The position numbers and the translations under genes are program-made. This document shows, in pieces, positions 15,491 to 23,859 of a stretch of DNA of 25,270 nt (positions are counted from its first letter, which is position 1; every line of letters begins with the position of its first letter). Where the stretch lies: contig NZ_JBLKSS010000071.1 of NCBI RefSeq assembly GCF_047607725.1, positions 1 through 25,270 on the forward strand, given 5' to 3'. The DNA is from JBLKSS01 sp047607725 (GTDB taxonomy: Bacteria; Pseudomonadota; Gammaproteobacteria; Enterobacterales; Enterobacteriaceae). A model generated the notes under the pieces. It was given only the letters and a program-made list of their open reading frames with translations. It made no database searches and was not told where the DNA came from.

Positions 15491-15940
15491 TCACTGCGTT
15501 GGCGGCGTGGCCGTAGTCAATTGGAAGCCGACGCTGCGATACACTTTATAACGATCGCGCGCCAGCTGTTTCAAAGCGTCTTCATCCGGGACGAAGTCTA
15601 TCACTTCATGGAAAGCGGAGGCAAAATCCGCGCAGGCCGGCAGCAGGCTTATCAGCAGATCCCGCTGCGCGTTGCCGCGGCGCTGCGGCCAGCAAATTTC
15701 TACCGGCGCGCCGTAGCGCGGGCCTTCGCCCGCCAGGTTATGCGGCACGAACGTATCGGGATCGCGCGCCCACAGCGCCTCGTCCAGCCTGAGCGCTTGG
15801 GCATCGTCCTCACAGGCGATAAGCACCCGTTTCCCCTCCCGCCATTTACCGGCCGCCAAATCGCAGGCAAGCCGCTCCACGGCGATCAGCCCGTCGCTGG
15901 TGTCGTGTTGGTCGAGCAAATAGAAGGTTGCGTTTTTCAT
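15491..15940 (-). CDS. holC: DNA polymerase III chi subunit HolC
   Basis: Chi links the clamp loader (through psi) to single-strand binding protein at the replication fork. The 149 residues match E. coli HolC: MKNATFYLLD, KRVLIACEDDAQALRLDEALWA, FVPHNLAGEGP, APVEICWPQ, FHEVIDFVPDEDALKQLARDRYKVYR. The start at 15940 is fixed by this alignment; an upstream in-frame ATG at 16003 would add 21 unrelated residues through the pepA terminator. The ribosome site is weak. It sits between pepA and valS as in E. coli. Confidence 0.95.
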   Translation of the reverse strand: MKNATFYLLDQHDTSDGLIAVERLACDLAAGKWREGKRVLIACEDDAQALRLDEALWARDPDTFVPHNLAGEGPRYGAPVEICWPQRRGNAQRDLLISLLPACADFASAFHEVIDFVPDEDALKQLARDRYKVYRSVGFQLTTATPPTQ

Positions 15941-15969
15941 GTGCCGTTTTGTTAACCAGGGGATGACGG

Positions 15970-15997
15970 AAAAAATAACGGACGGCAATTGCCGCCC
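15970..15997 (-). terminator. Intrinsic terminator after pepA
   Basis: On the minus strand GGGCGGCAA pairs with TTGCCGTCC (15980-15997), followed by GTTATTTTTT. It lies between the pepA stop and the holC start and would separate pepA transcription from holC-valS at least partly. Confidence 0.75.
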
Positions 15998-16020
15998 GTG
16001 CAAGCATACATTTTTTGCGG

Positions 16021-17532
16021 TTACTCGTCACCGTTGAGTCCGGCACGGTTGAGCAAGAATTGCGACAGCATCGCCACCGGCCGTCCCGTGGCGCCCTTGG
16101 CTTTACCGGAGCGCCAGGCGGTGCCGGCGATGTCCAGGTGCGCCCAATTATATTTGCGCGTGAAACGCGACAGGAAGCAGCCGGCGGTAATCGCGCCGCC
16201 GGGCCGGCCGCCGATGTTCGCCATATCGGCGAAATTCGACTCCAGCTGCTCCTGGAACTCATCCCCCAGCGGCAAACGCCAGGCGCGGTCGCCGGCCTGC
16301 TCGGCGGCGCCGATAAGCTCATGGGCCAGCGGATTATGATTCGACATCAGCCCGGTCAAATGATGCCCCAGCGCAATAACGCAGGCGCCGGTCAGCGTGG
16401 CGACATCGATGACCACGTCCGGCTCGAAGCGCTCGACATAGGTGAGGGCGTCGCACAGTACCAGCCGGCCCTCGGCGTCGGTATTCAACACTTCCACCGT
16501 TTGGCCGGAGAGGGTGGTCAACACATCGCTGGGCCGAAACGCGCGACCGTCCACCATGTTTTCGCAACCGGCCAACACGCCAACGATATTCAACGGCAGA
16601 TTAAGCTCCACCGCCATGCGCATCACACCATATACCGTTGCGGCGCCGCACATGTCGTATTTCATTTCATCCATACTGTCGGCGGGCTTGATGGAAATGC
16701 CGCCGGCGTCGAAGGTCAGCCCTTTACCCACCAGCACAATCGGCCGCGCTTCGGCGTCGGGGCAGCCCTTATACTCAATAACCGACATCAGCGATTCATT
16801 GGGCGAGCCCTGACCGACCGCCAGATAAGCGTTCATGCCCAGCTCTTTCATCTGCTGTTCGCCGATGACCCGGGTCGTGGTCGTTTTGCCGTAGCCGTCG
16901 GCCAACTGGCGCGCCTGCGAGGCCAGATAGGCCGGATTGCAAATATTGGGCGGCATGTTGCCTAAATCTTTAGCGGCTTTAATACCGGCGGCGATAGCCA
17001 GACCGTGCTCGATCGCGCGCTCGCCGCTGGTTAACTCGCGGCGCGTCGGCACATTGAACACCATTTTGCGCAGCGGCCGGCGCAGCTCGGTTTTATTGCT
17101 CTTCAGCTGATCGAAGGTATAAAGCGTCTCTTTCGCCGTCTCCACCGCCTGGCGTACTTTCCAGTAGGTGTTACGCCCCTTGACGTGCAGCTCGGTCAAA
17201 AAGCAGACGGCCTCCATGGAGCCGGTGTCGTTGAGCGTATTAATCGTTTTGTTGATAACCTGCTTATACTGGCGTTCATCCAGCTCACGCTCTTTACCAC
17301 AGCCGATAAGCAATATACGTTCGGACAACACATTCGGGACATGATGCAGCAGCAGCGTCTGCCCGACCTTGCCTTCCAGTTCACCACGGCGCAGCAGCGC
17401 GCTGATATAGCCTTCGCTGATTTTATCGAGCTGTTCGGCGATCGGGGACAGACGGCGCGGCTCAAAAACCCCGACGACGATACAGGCACTACGTTGCTTT
17501 TCCGGGCTACCGCTTTTTACACTGAACTCCAT
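16021..17532 (-). CDS. pepA: Leucyl aminopeptidase A (PepA)
   Basis: PepA is a hexameric two-metal aminopeptidase of the M17 family. In E. coli it also binds DNA, serving Xer recombination at cer and repression of carAB. The 503 residues equal the E. coli length. Metal and catalytic segments are present: VGKGLTFDAGGISIKP, MKYDMCGAA and NTDAEGRLVL (with the Asp, Glu and Arg of the active site). The N-terminal domain used for DNA binding is also complete. The ATG at 17532 follows AGGAGAGTGC. It is divergent from lptF. It appears intact. Confidence 0.96.
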   Translation of the reverse strand: MEFSVKSGSPEKQRSACIVVGVFEPRRLSPIAEQLDKISEGYISALLRRGELEGKVGQTLLLHHVPNVLSERILLIGCGKERELDERQYKQVINKTINTLNDTGSMEAVCFLTELHVKGRNTYWKVRQAVETAKETLYTFDQLKSNKTELRRPLRKMVFNVPTRRELTSGERAIEHGLAIAAGIKAAKDLGNMPPNICNPAYLASQARQLADGYGKTTTTRVIGEQQMKELGMNAYLAVGQGSPNESLMSVIEYKGCPDAEARPIVLVGKGLTFDAGGISIKPADSMDEMKYDMCGAATVYGVMRMAVELNLPLNIVGVLAGCENMVDGRAFRPSDVLTTLSGQTVEVLNTDAEGRLVLCDALTYVERFEPDVVIDVATLTGACVIALGHHLTGLMSNHNPLAHELIGAAEQAGDRAWRLPLGDEFQEQLESNFADMANIGGRPGGAITAGCFLSRFTRKYNWAHLDIAGTAWRSGKAKGATGRPVAMLSQFLLNRAGLNGDE

Positions 17533-17697
17533 GCACTCTCCTGAATCTTAAAGACAAAGACGGTTGCGCGGGATAAAATAGACTTTCCCGTCATCGTCCC
17601 ACCTTTGCATTCACTCTATGTGTTAATCTGAACGACGCAAAGGACGCTATTCTGTCGACAATCAGTGCGTTCTCATGGCACGGCCGAACGCTTAATG

Positions 17698-17706
17698 TGT
17701 TATACT
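17698..17706 (+). promoter_or_regulatory. Extended -10 promoter element for lptFG
   Basis: TGTTATACT provides a TGn-extended -10 (TATACT at 17701-17706) about 105 bases upstream of the lptF start. No good -35 is seen at 16-18 bases, which is acceptable for an extended -10 promoter. Confidence 0.5.
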
Positions 17707-17757
17707 CTATCTAGCGATAAGGGTGGCTGTTTGATACGTATTAATGATGGATTAGCG

Positions 17758-17808
17758 ATGAAATTATCGATTTTCCTGCAAAAAGACAAGTTTTCACAGG
17801 CGAAATAA
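17758..17808 (+). CDS. Possible 16-codon leader frame before lptF
   Basis: ATG at 17758 opens a frame MKLSIFLQKDKFSQAK ending in TAA two bases before the GTG start of lptF. Its stop position would allow translational coupling to the weak GTG start. The ribosome site in front is poor, and the frame may be chance. Confidence 0.25.
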   Translation: MKLSIFLQKDKFSQAK

Positions 17809-17810
17809 GC

Positions 17811-18911
17811 GTGATAATCACTAGATATCTGGTTCGGGAGACATTTAAAAGCCAGCTTGCCATTCTGTTCATCCTGCTGTTGATTTTTTTCTGTCAAAAG
17901 CTGGTGCGGATTTTGGGCGCGGCGGTGGATGGCGATATTCCGACAAACCTGGTTTTATCTTTACTCGGCTTGGGTGTGCCTGAAATGGCTCAATTGATCC
18001 TTCCCCTGAGTCTCTTCCTGGGGTTGTTGATGACGCTGAGCCGTATGTACACCGAAAGCGAAATTACGGTTATGCACGCCTGCGGGCTGGGTAAAAGCGT
18101 TTTGATCCGCGCGGTGCTTGTGTTCAGCCTAATTACCACGATAGTCGCGGCGGTGAATGTGATATGGCTTTCGCCCTGGTCGTCGTGTCATCAGGATCTG
18201 GTGATGTCGGAAGCCAAGGCCAACCCGAGCATGGCGGCGCTGGTCGAGGGGCAATTCAAACCGGCGGAAAACGGCAATTCGGTGCTGTTCGTCGGCAACG
18301 TGAAAGATAAAGGGTTTGAACATGTGTTTCTGGCCCAGCTCAAACCGAACGGCAATGCGCGCCCTTCCGTGGTTATCACGGACCGCGGTCATATGACCCA
18401 GCGGCCGGACGGATCGCAATTGGTCATGCTGGATAAGGGCACCCGCTATGAGGGGACCGCGCTGCTGCGCGATTTCCGCATTACCGATTTTACGCAATAT
18501 CAGGCGGTTATCGGCCATCGGGCGGTGGCGGTGGACAGCACCGACGCCGAGCAAATGACGCTGCGCCAGCTGTGGCGCTCGCCGGAGCCGGAGGCGCGCG
18601 CTGAGTTGCACTGGCGGCTCACGCTGGTGGTGTCGGTGCTGATTATGGCGATGATGGTGGTGCCGCTATCGGTGGTTAACCCGCGGCAGGGCCGGGTCCT
18701 GAGCATGCTGCCCGCGATGCTGCTGTATCTGATTTTTTTCCTGCTGCAAACCTCGCTGCGCTCCAACGGCGCCAAGGGCAAGCTTGACCCGATGTTGTGG
18801 ATGTGGCTGACCAATGTGGCGTACCTGGCGCTAGCGCTGGTACTGAATTTATGGGACAGCGTACCGGCGCGAAGGCTTCGCGGGCGCCTGCATGCAAGAG
18901 GAGCGGCCTAA
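17811..18911 (+). CDS. lptF: LPS export permease LptF
   Basis: LptF is one of the two inner-membrane subunits of LptB2FG, which extracts LPS from the inner membrane and feeds it to the LptC-LptA bridge. The 366 residues equal the E. coli length. The N-terminal membrane segments are present (LAILFILLLIFFCQKLV, and MAQLILPLSLFLGLLMTLSR followed by YTESEITVM). A periplasmic beta-jellyroll region follows (residues about 130-260), then C-terminal membrane segments (VSVLIMAMMVVPLSVVNPRQ, MLPAMLLYLIFFLLQT). The start is GTG at 17811 (VIITRYLVRE, aligning with MIIIRYLVRE), with ACAGG slightly distant. Its TAA overlaps the lptG ATG by one base. Confidence 0.96.
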   Translation: MIITRYLVRETFKSQLAILFILLLIFFCQKLVRILGAAVDGDIPTNLVLSLLGLGVPEMAQLILPLSLFLGLLMTLSRMYTESEITVMHACGLGKSVLIRAVLVFSLITTIVAAVNVIWLSPWSSCHQDLVMSEAKANPSMAALVEGQFKPAENGNSVLFVGNVKDKGFEHVFLAQLKPNGNARPSVVITDRGHMTQRPDGSQLVMLDKGTRYEGTALLRDFRITDFTQYQAVIGHRAVAVDSTDAEQMTLRQLWRSPEPEARAELHWRLTLVVSVLIMAMMVVPLSVVNPRQGRVLSMLPAMLLYLIFFLLQTSLRSNGAKGKLDPMLWMWLTNVAYLALALVLNLWDSVPARRLRGRLHARGAA

Positions 18912-20035
18912 TGTTTGGCGTATTGGACCGCTATATCGGTAAAACCATTTTCAATACCATCATGATGACCCTGTTCATGCTGGTGTCGCTGTCGGGCATT
19001 ATCAAATTCGTCGAGCAGCTGCGCAAAGTGGGTCAGGGGGGCTACTCGGCGCTGGGCGCGGGCCTGTTTACCCTGCTCAGCGTACCTAAGGATATCGAAA
19101 TCTTCTTCCCGATGGCGGCGCTGCTGGGCACGCTGCTGGGGCTGGGTTCGCTGGCGACGCGCAGTGAACTGGTGGTGATGCAGGCATCCGGTTTCAGCCA
19201 GCTGCAGGTGGCCGGTTCGGTGATGAAAACCGCCATTCCTCTGGTACTCTTGACCATGGCCATCGGCGAATGGGTGGCGCCAGCGGGCGAACAAATGGCC
19301 TACAGCTACCGCACCCAGGCGATTTACGGCGGCTCCATGCTCTCAACCCCAAACGGGCTGTGGGCCAAGGACGGTAATGACTTTATTTTTATCGAGCGCG
19401 TGGTGGGCAGTGATGAGCTGGCCGGCGTCAATATTTACCACTTCGATAAGGCCGAACGGCTGCAGTCGCTACGCTATGCCGCCACGGCCACCTTCAGCAA
19501 CGGCAGTTGGAAATTGTCGCAGGTGGACGAATCGGATTTGACCAACGACAAGCAGATAACCGGCCGGCAAACCCTGAACGGCGAATGGAAAACCAACCTG
19601 ACGCCGGATAAACTGGGAGTCGTCGCGCTGGAGCCAAATTCGTTGTCTATCTCGGGGCTGTATAATTACGTCAACTATCTCAAGCAGAGCGTGCAGGAAT
19701 CCAACCGTTACCAGCTGAATATGTGGAGCAAGATTTTCTCGCCGTTCTCGGTGGCGGTGATGATGCTTATGGCGCTGTCGTTTATTTTCGGACCGCTTCG
19801 CAGCGTACCTATGGGGGTACGGGTCGTCACGGGGATAAGCTTCGGTTTCTTGTTTTACGTGCTGGATCAGATCTTCGGGCCGTTGAGTCTGGTGTACAAC
19901 ATGCCGCCCGTGTTCGGAGCTTTGCTACCCAGTATGGCGTTTCTTATCATCAGCATCGTCATGCTGTTAAGGCGCTGTTGGGTAATACCGTCAGCGCCGT
20001 TTTTTTATTGCCGTGGCTTTCATTTTGGACCTTAA
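18911..20035 (+). CDS. lptG: LPS export permease LptG, C-terminus extended
   Basis: LptG pairs with LptF in the LPS transporter. The start FGVLDRYIGKTIFNTIMMTLFMLVSL follows the overlapping TAATG junction, so translation is coupled. The whole family sequence is present, ending FGPLRSVPMGVRVVTGISF, then LDQIFGPLSLVYNMPPV. E. coli LptG ends a few residues after the last membrane helix (LLMRKS). Here the frame runs on after MLLRR for 17 more residues (CWVIPSAPFFYCRGFHFGP) to TAA at 20035, straight through the operon's terminator hairpin. The native stop has therefore probably been lost by a point change or indel. The tail is on the cytoplasmic side; the core is undamaged and the protein is probably functional. 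Confidence 0.93.
   Translation: MFGVLDRYIGKTIFNTIMMTLFMLVSLSGIIKFVEQLRKVGQGGYSALGAGLFTLLSVPKDIEIFFPMAALLGTLLGLGSLATRSELVVMQASGFSQLQVAGSVMKTAIPLVLLTMAIGEWVAPAGEQMAYSYRTQAIYGGSMLSTPNGLWAKDGNDFIFIERVVGSDELAGVNIYHFDKAERLQSLRYAATATFSNGSWKLSQVDESDLTNDKQITGRQTLNGEWKTNLTPDKLGVVALEPNSLSISGLYNYVNYLKQSVQESNRYQLNMWSKIFSPFSVAVMMLMALSFIFGPLRSVPMGVRVVTGISFGFLFYVLDQIFGPLSLVYNMPPVFGALLPSMAFLIISIVMLLRRCWVIPSAPFFYCRGFHFGP
19971..20006 (+). terminator. Intrinsic terminator of lptFG, overlapping the lptG frame
   Basis: GGCGCTG (19971-19977) pairs with CAGCGCC (19992-19998), followed by G and seven T. The lptG reading frame now passes through it because its natural stop is missing. Confidence 0.8.
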
Positions 20036-20061
20036 TGCTGTGTCATACCGACAGCGGCAAA

Positions 20062-20963
20062 TTATTTCATGCTGTCAATAAACATGCCTTTGGTCAAATC
20101 CCGCAACCATTTATGGCAGGGTGAATGATTATGTTTTGAATGCCATGCCTGGATAATACTGCGCTTACCCAGATCGAAATCGGCGCTGAAGAATTCCACC
20201 GCCACATTCAATTTCTTCATTGTGGTGACTACAAAATCGGGCACGATAGCCAGCGTATCGGAATGAGTAATAGCGTTCATCGTTGCCATGTAGCCGGGGG
20301 TGGCCCCCATCACATGGCGCGCCGACCAGAAGTATTTCGCTGCCTCGTCGGTCCCTGTCGGATACTTCTCCTTGGTTTGAACAAAATGATATTTGAGCAG
20401 ATTGTCCATGCTTTTATCGCTGGCCAGGATAGGATGGCCGCATCGGCACATAAAGTAACATTTCGCCGAGTGGATAGTGCGAATGGTAATATCCGAGTTT
20501 AAATCCCGCATCTCACCGATATAGAGATCAATATCGTTGGAGCTGAGAAAATCATCGTCGTAGTCCGAGTCGTGCACCAGATTAATAAACACATTCGGCG
20601 CGCTGCGCTGAACCTCGCAGAACAGCTGCGCGTTCAGGGTGAACACGATAGTGGCATTGGTGGCGATGGTAAATGAAACGGTGGTGGTGTGCGGCTCAAA
20701 CGCCATATTGGTGTTGAGCATGGATTCAATCCGATTGACGAGTTGTCTAACATCCTCCTTTAATGCAATCGCCTTGGGTGTGGGAATTAATTTGGTGCCG
20801 CTGCGCACCAGAATCGGATCATTGAATAAGGTGCGGATCTTATTCAGCGATTTGCTGATAGCCGGCCGCGGTGACGTTTAAGCTTCCTGGCAGCCAGATT
20901 GACGCTACAGTCTTCCAGTAATGCGTTGAGAACCACTAATAAATTAAAATCAAAGTTATTCAT
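20062..20963 (-). pseudogene. LysR-family regulator (YidZ-like), frameshifted in the DNA-binding domain
   Basis: The ATG at 20963 starts MNNFDFNLLVVLNALLEDCS, a typical LysR N-terminus. The helix-turn-helix should read on as KLNVTAAAISKSLNKIRTLFNDPILVRSG. The bases contain an extra A (AAAC for AAC) and an extra G (GCCGGC for GCCGC), so the frame is lost at the recognition helix and recovered only downstream. The effector-binding part is complete and ends WHSKHNHSPCHKWLRDLTKGMF, which resembles the YidZ end WHKRNSHNPKIVWLRE. The regulator's ligand is unknown. It ends 26 bases from the convergent lptG stop. Palindromes and a promoter lie just upstream. Confidence 0.85.
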
Positions 20964-20997
20964 ATAAAAGGCATTCGTTAAATGGCTGGTTTGTGAG

Positions 20998-21019
20998 ATA
21001 TTCGTTAGTGAACGAATAT
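20998..21019. promoter_or_regulatory. Perfect inverted repeat upstream of the lysR pseudogene
   Basis: ATATTCGTT-N4-AACGAATAT is a perfect 9-base inverted repeat 35 bases upstream of the regulator ATG. Half-site copies recur nearby: ATTCGTTA at 20973-20980 and GTGAACGAA at 21057-21065. The clustering suggests an operator, probably for autoregulation by the LysR protein; that link is inference. Confidence 0.55.
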
Positions 21020-21045
21020 TAAGGAATCCAAGTCATTAAATGTCC

Positions 21046-21073
21046 TTGACAAGGTCGTGAACGAAAATAAAAT
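21046..21073 (+). promoter_or_regulatory. Strong sigma-70-like promoter facing an empty region
   Basis: A perfect TTGACA (21046-21051) and TAAAAT (21068-21073) are 16 bases apart. The -35 lies within CCTTG-A-CAAGG, itself a palindrome. It points away from the lysR pseudogene, the usual place for a LysR target promoter, but no gene follows for 530 bases. Confidence 0.5.
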
Positions 21074-21603
21074 TGGGCTCGATAGTTAACTACTTTTGGT
21101 AACTAATTATTTTATCTTTGATTTTTTAATTATGTCAACATTAAATTAACCTTCCCCTTTGGTCCAGAGTTATCGCTTTGCCGGCCAAACCCCCCGCAGC
21201 GGGCGCTATTACTAGCTTATCCTCCTTTTTGGCCTGTGAGGAATAATGTTATTGTCCGTGGGTAAATAGTAGGTTATTTATTTTAATGCACATGACATAA
21301 ATTAAATTCTCCCGCCATAGGGCTGTTTTTATTGCTATTAAATATATTATTAATTTGTAAATAAATTAATGAAAGACCCATTGCGCAGGCAGGAGACGCC
21401 CCATTTCCGCCAGACTCTCTCTGATGACCTATGATTGTTTCGCTGCCCGAGCCGCAGCGCATTTTGCTGACGGTGCCGCCGCCTACGCTATTACCAGAGC
21501 GACTGTCGGCACGTCTCTCAGTGTAAACGATGTCTGCGTCGGCGCCAAACCTTGCATGATGAACTATTCTCAGGGTAAAGATAGCTGAGAAGGGAGAGCG
21601 ACT
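21074..21603. other. AT-rich spacer without a gene
   Basis: The first half (to about 21380) is markedly AT-rich compared with its surroundings; the second half returns to normal composition. I see no credible coding frame on either strand. A minus-strand frame at 21283-21651 overlaps the next gene's start and looks like chance. The region may have held the LysR target gene. Confidence 0.5.
21567..21591. promoter_or_regulatory. TTCTCAG-N11-CTGAGAA inverted repeat before the beta-propeller gene
   Basis: A perfect 7-base inverted repeat with an 11-base spacer ends 12 bases before the ATG at 21604 and touches its ribosome site. The spacing fits the T-N11-A pattern of LysR operators, but a translational role as a hairpin is also possible. 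Confidence 0.45.
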
Positions 21604-22553
21604 ATGACCACACTCGCCGACGCCTATGGCCTGATTGCCGTTGACAAGCAAGGCTCAAACGTTCTGTTTCTCGATGCTGACAGCTATGTTGTACAGCAAA
21701 GGTTAAACGGCTTTCCTCCCCGTCCGCACGAGTTGATGATTGCGGCGTCTAAAATGAAGGCCTACGTTCCTTTGTACGGCGACGGCGTCCATGGAGACAA
21801 TCCGAATCCAGGACATAAAATCGCCGTCATCGACCTGGCGCGGTGCACACTACGGGGTTTTATCGACATCAGCCCGTTGCAATCCCCCCATACCGGCCGT
21901 ATCGGCGATGATGGGCGCCTTTATCTCTGCTGTGAAAATAGCCGCGCCATCGTGGTCATAGACACCGATAATGACCGGGTGGTTGAGCGGATAGCGACAC
22001 CTTCAGCCAACACGCACCGCCTGACCATTATGCCGTCGGGGAAAAAGCTGTTCACGGAGAATGAAGAGGACGCCAGTATTACCGTGGTGGATATCGCCGT
22101 CTCGCCGGGGCGGGTGCTGGATACGATCGCCATGCCGGGACCGATCGGCGGTATCGCCGCCCCGCCATCCCTATGTGGTGGCCACGGCCGCCCGGCGCTG
22201 TATATTGTCGATAGCGACAGCCATCAGCTGCGCGGCACGCTACCTCTTAACGATCACCATCACAGCGCTCAGGTCGTCCGCTTTAATCACGACGGTTCGC
22301 TGTTGGCGTCGTGGGTGACGGCGAGCCGGTGGTGACACTCTTGGACGGTGAACTCACCCCGCTGGCCAGCTTTAGCGTCGGCAATAAGCCGATGGATGGC
22401 GGCTTCAGCCCTGATAACGCGCTGTTGCTGATTGCCAATGAGGATGACGGCACCCTGAGCGCGATCGATTTGCACCTGCTGCAGGTGATTGCCACACCGC
22501 GGGTGGGTGAGGGCTGCGAGGTGCTCGGCTATTTTCACCTGACGAATACGTAG
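21604..22553 (+). pseudogene. YVTN/YncE-like beta-propeller protein, frameshifted
   Basis: The ATG at 21604 follows GGGAGAGCG. The product has repeated blades such as HKIAVIDLARCTLRGFIDI, AIVVIDTDNDRVVERIATP and ASITVVDIAVSPGRVLDTI. These are typical of the 40-residue YVTN beta-propellers (lactonase/YncE-like), with no signal peptide. A first pair of offsetting indels near 22163-22190 replaces about ten residues: PPSLCGGHGR is read where another frame gives HPYVVATAAR. A second shift near 22310 ends the frame with ASWVTASRW at 22335. The next frame continues as VGDGEPVVTLLDGELTPLA, then through MDGGFSPDNALLLIANEDDGT to 22553. One base is missing there (GSLLA-VVGDG). The substrate or partner is unknown. 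Confidence 0.8.
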
Positions 22554-22830
22554 CGGCAAGCGCCAGTGTTTCCCAAAGCGAGGCTGTGTATTGGGCTGAT
22601 GTTGCCCGATCCCGCTCAAGGGTGAACATCGCGCTGGCGCTGCTTCAGCACTGGGCTGCTGAATCACCTTCGCAATTCCCAAAGCGGGCGGTTAATGGCT
22701 ATCGTGCTGACGCTTGTTTAGCGGTGAGCGCCAGGATTGTTTCGTATGTTTTGTGAGGCGGTAGTATCCCGGCTCAGGTGCTAGCATGCACTCCGGTGGG
22801 GCGTGCAACGGCACCCCGCCGGAACACGCG
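22554..22830. other. Spacer with a long GC-rich hairpin
   Basis: No gene is visible. A hairpin at 22793-22822 (CCGGTGGGGCGTGC, loop AACG, GCACCCCGCCGG, one bulge) lies just downstream of yjjA on the minus strand. It has no T-run on either side, so it may be a 3'-end stabiliser or rho-associated structure rather than a classic terminator. Confidence 0.5.
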
Positions 22831-23364
22831 TCAGGAAATAAAGTTTTTGCTCTGCTTAAGGACCAAATCGCAGGCTTTGGTTTTGACCTTTTCAGTTAAC
22901 TGTGAAGTGCTAAGAGCGTTCAAATTCACGGTGTTGCCCTGACTGGTATTCAAGATCCCCGCCAGACCGGACTGGTAATCCTGCGTTTTCGCAACGGAGG
23001 CGGTGGTCGATGCGTTATTGTTGATGCCAAGCTTATCCAACAGCTGATCTTTTACCGTGGAAGTACTGCCTGCGGACAGTAAATTATTTTTAACGCAGTA
23101 TTGCAGCACGCCGGCGGCATTAGTCATTGAACCGGAACTTAACGCTTTATCACCGCCGTTCAGCAGCCCGGCTAGCGAACTTAACGAGGTACCGTTATTA
23201 TTGGTAGCGGTGGTATTTTGCCCGCCGCTGTTGGCGTTCGATTGTTGCAAACTGTTGGCCACGTTCGCGGCAGAATCCATCCAGCTAGCCGCTTGCGCCA
23301 TACCGCAAGACATGGCGGTACAGACGCTCAGCGCGCACAACAGGTGGCGGGAAGGGGTCATCAT
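22831..23364 (-). CDS. yjjA: DUF2501 exported protein YjjA
   Basis: The 177-residue product begins with a signal peptide (MMTPSRHLLCALSVCTAMSCGMAQA, cleavage after AQA). An Asn/Ser/Thr-rich low-complexity stretch follows at about residues 40-60. The DUF2501 core comes next: SLAGLLNGGDKALSSGSMTNAAGVLQYCVKNNLL, then DQLLDKLGI, and the strongly conserved end EKVKTKACDLVLKQSKNFIS. It matches E. coli YjjA in order and content. The function is unknown; the location should be periplasmic or secreted. The ATG at 23364 (or the adjacent ATG) follows AGGAG. It looks intact. Confidence 0.88.
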   Translation of the reverse strand: MMTPSRHLLCALSVCTAMSCGMAQAASWMDSAANVANSLQQSNANSGGQNTTATNNNGTSLSSLAGLLNGGDKALSSGSMTNAAGVLQYCVKNNLLSAGSTSTVKDQLLDKLGINNNASTTASVAKTQDYQSGLAGILNTSQGNTVNLNALSTSQLTEKVKTKACDLVLKQSKNFIS

Positions 23365-23859
23365 AACAATCTCCTGAATTAATCGCCGATCACGTCACCT
23401 GCATAAGCGTCGCGACCCTGTAGGCGTATCGACACAGTATGCCACATCAATGCCTGCCGGGCAGCGGAATATCGGACAAACCTACCGTAAACTCCCATTT
23501 TGAGACTATTCCTGCCGGTGGCAACGGGATCAGCCTAAGTTGATGTGGAACCTGTCGCGATTCGTCCTTAGCCAATTGCGACGCAGCGATCAAACGGGTA
23601 AAGGCGGTAATTCACTTCCTTGCGCTTCGTTCGGCCGCCGCTATCGATTAACGGCGCGGCGGAGACAGCCAGGTTACGCGCCTATCAGCCCGCAACGAAT
23701 ACATCACGCGTGGTCGCCAGTGACGATCGATGCACGCCTTCGGCGTCGGGTAGAGTCTCGGGGAGGAAACGCCGGGGCTGGTTTCCTTGATTTTCGCTTA
23801 GACGACTTTTCTCGCCGGGTGCTATCATCAGCATCCATCGCGGTTGAAGGGAGGGGAAA
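23365..23859. other. Spacer between divergent yjjA and nei, with nei promoter element
   Basis: About 500 bases without a credible gene; a plus-strand frame at 23540-23902 resembles nothing and overlaps nei out of frame. An extended -10 (TGCTATCAT, 23820-23828) lies about 30 bases before the nei ATG. The remainder shows no repeat or RNA gene that I can identify. Confidence 0.5.

Noticed and set aside
21283..21651. Minus-strand 122-residue frame in the AT-rich spacer
   Set aside because: It overlaps the start of the beta-propeller gene, spans a sharp composition change and has no recognisable domain.
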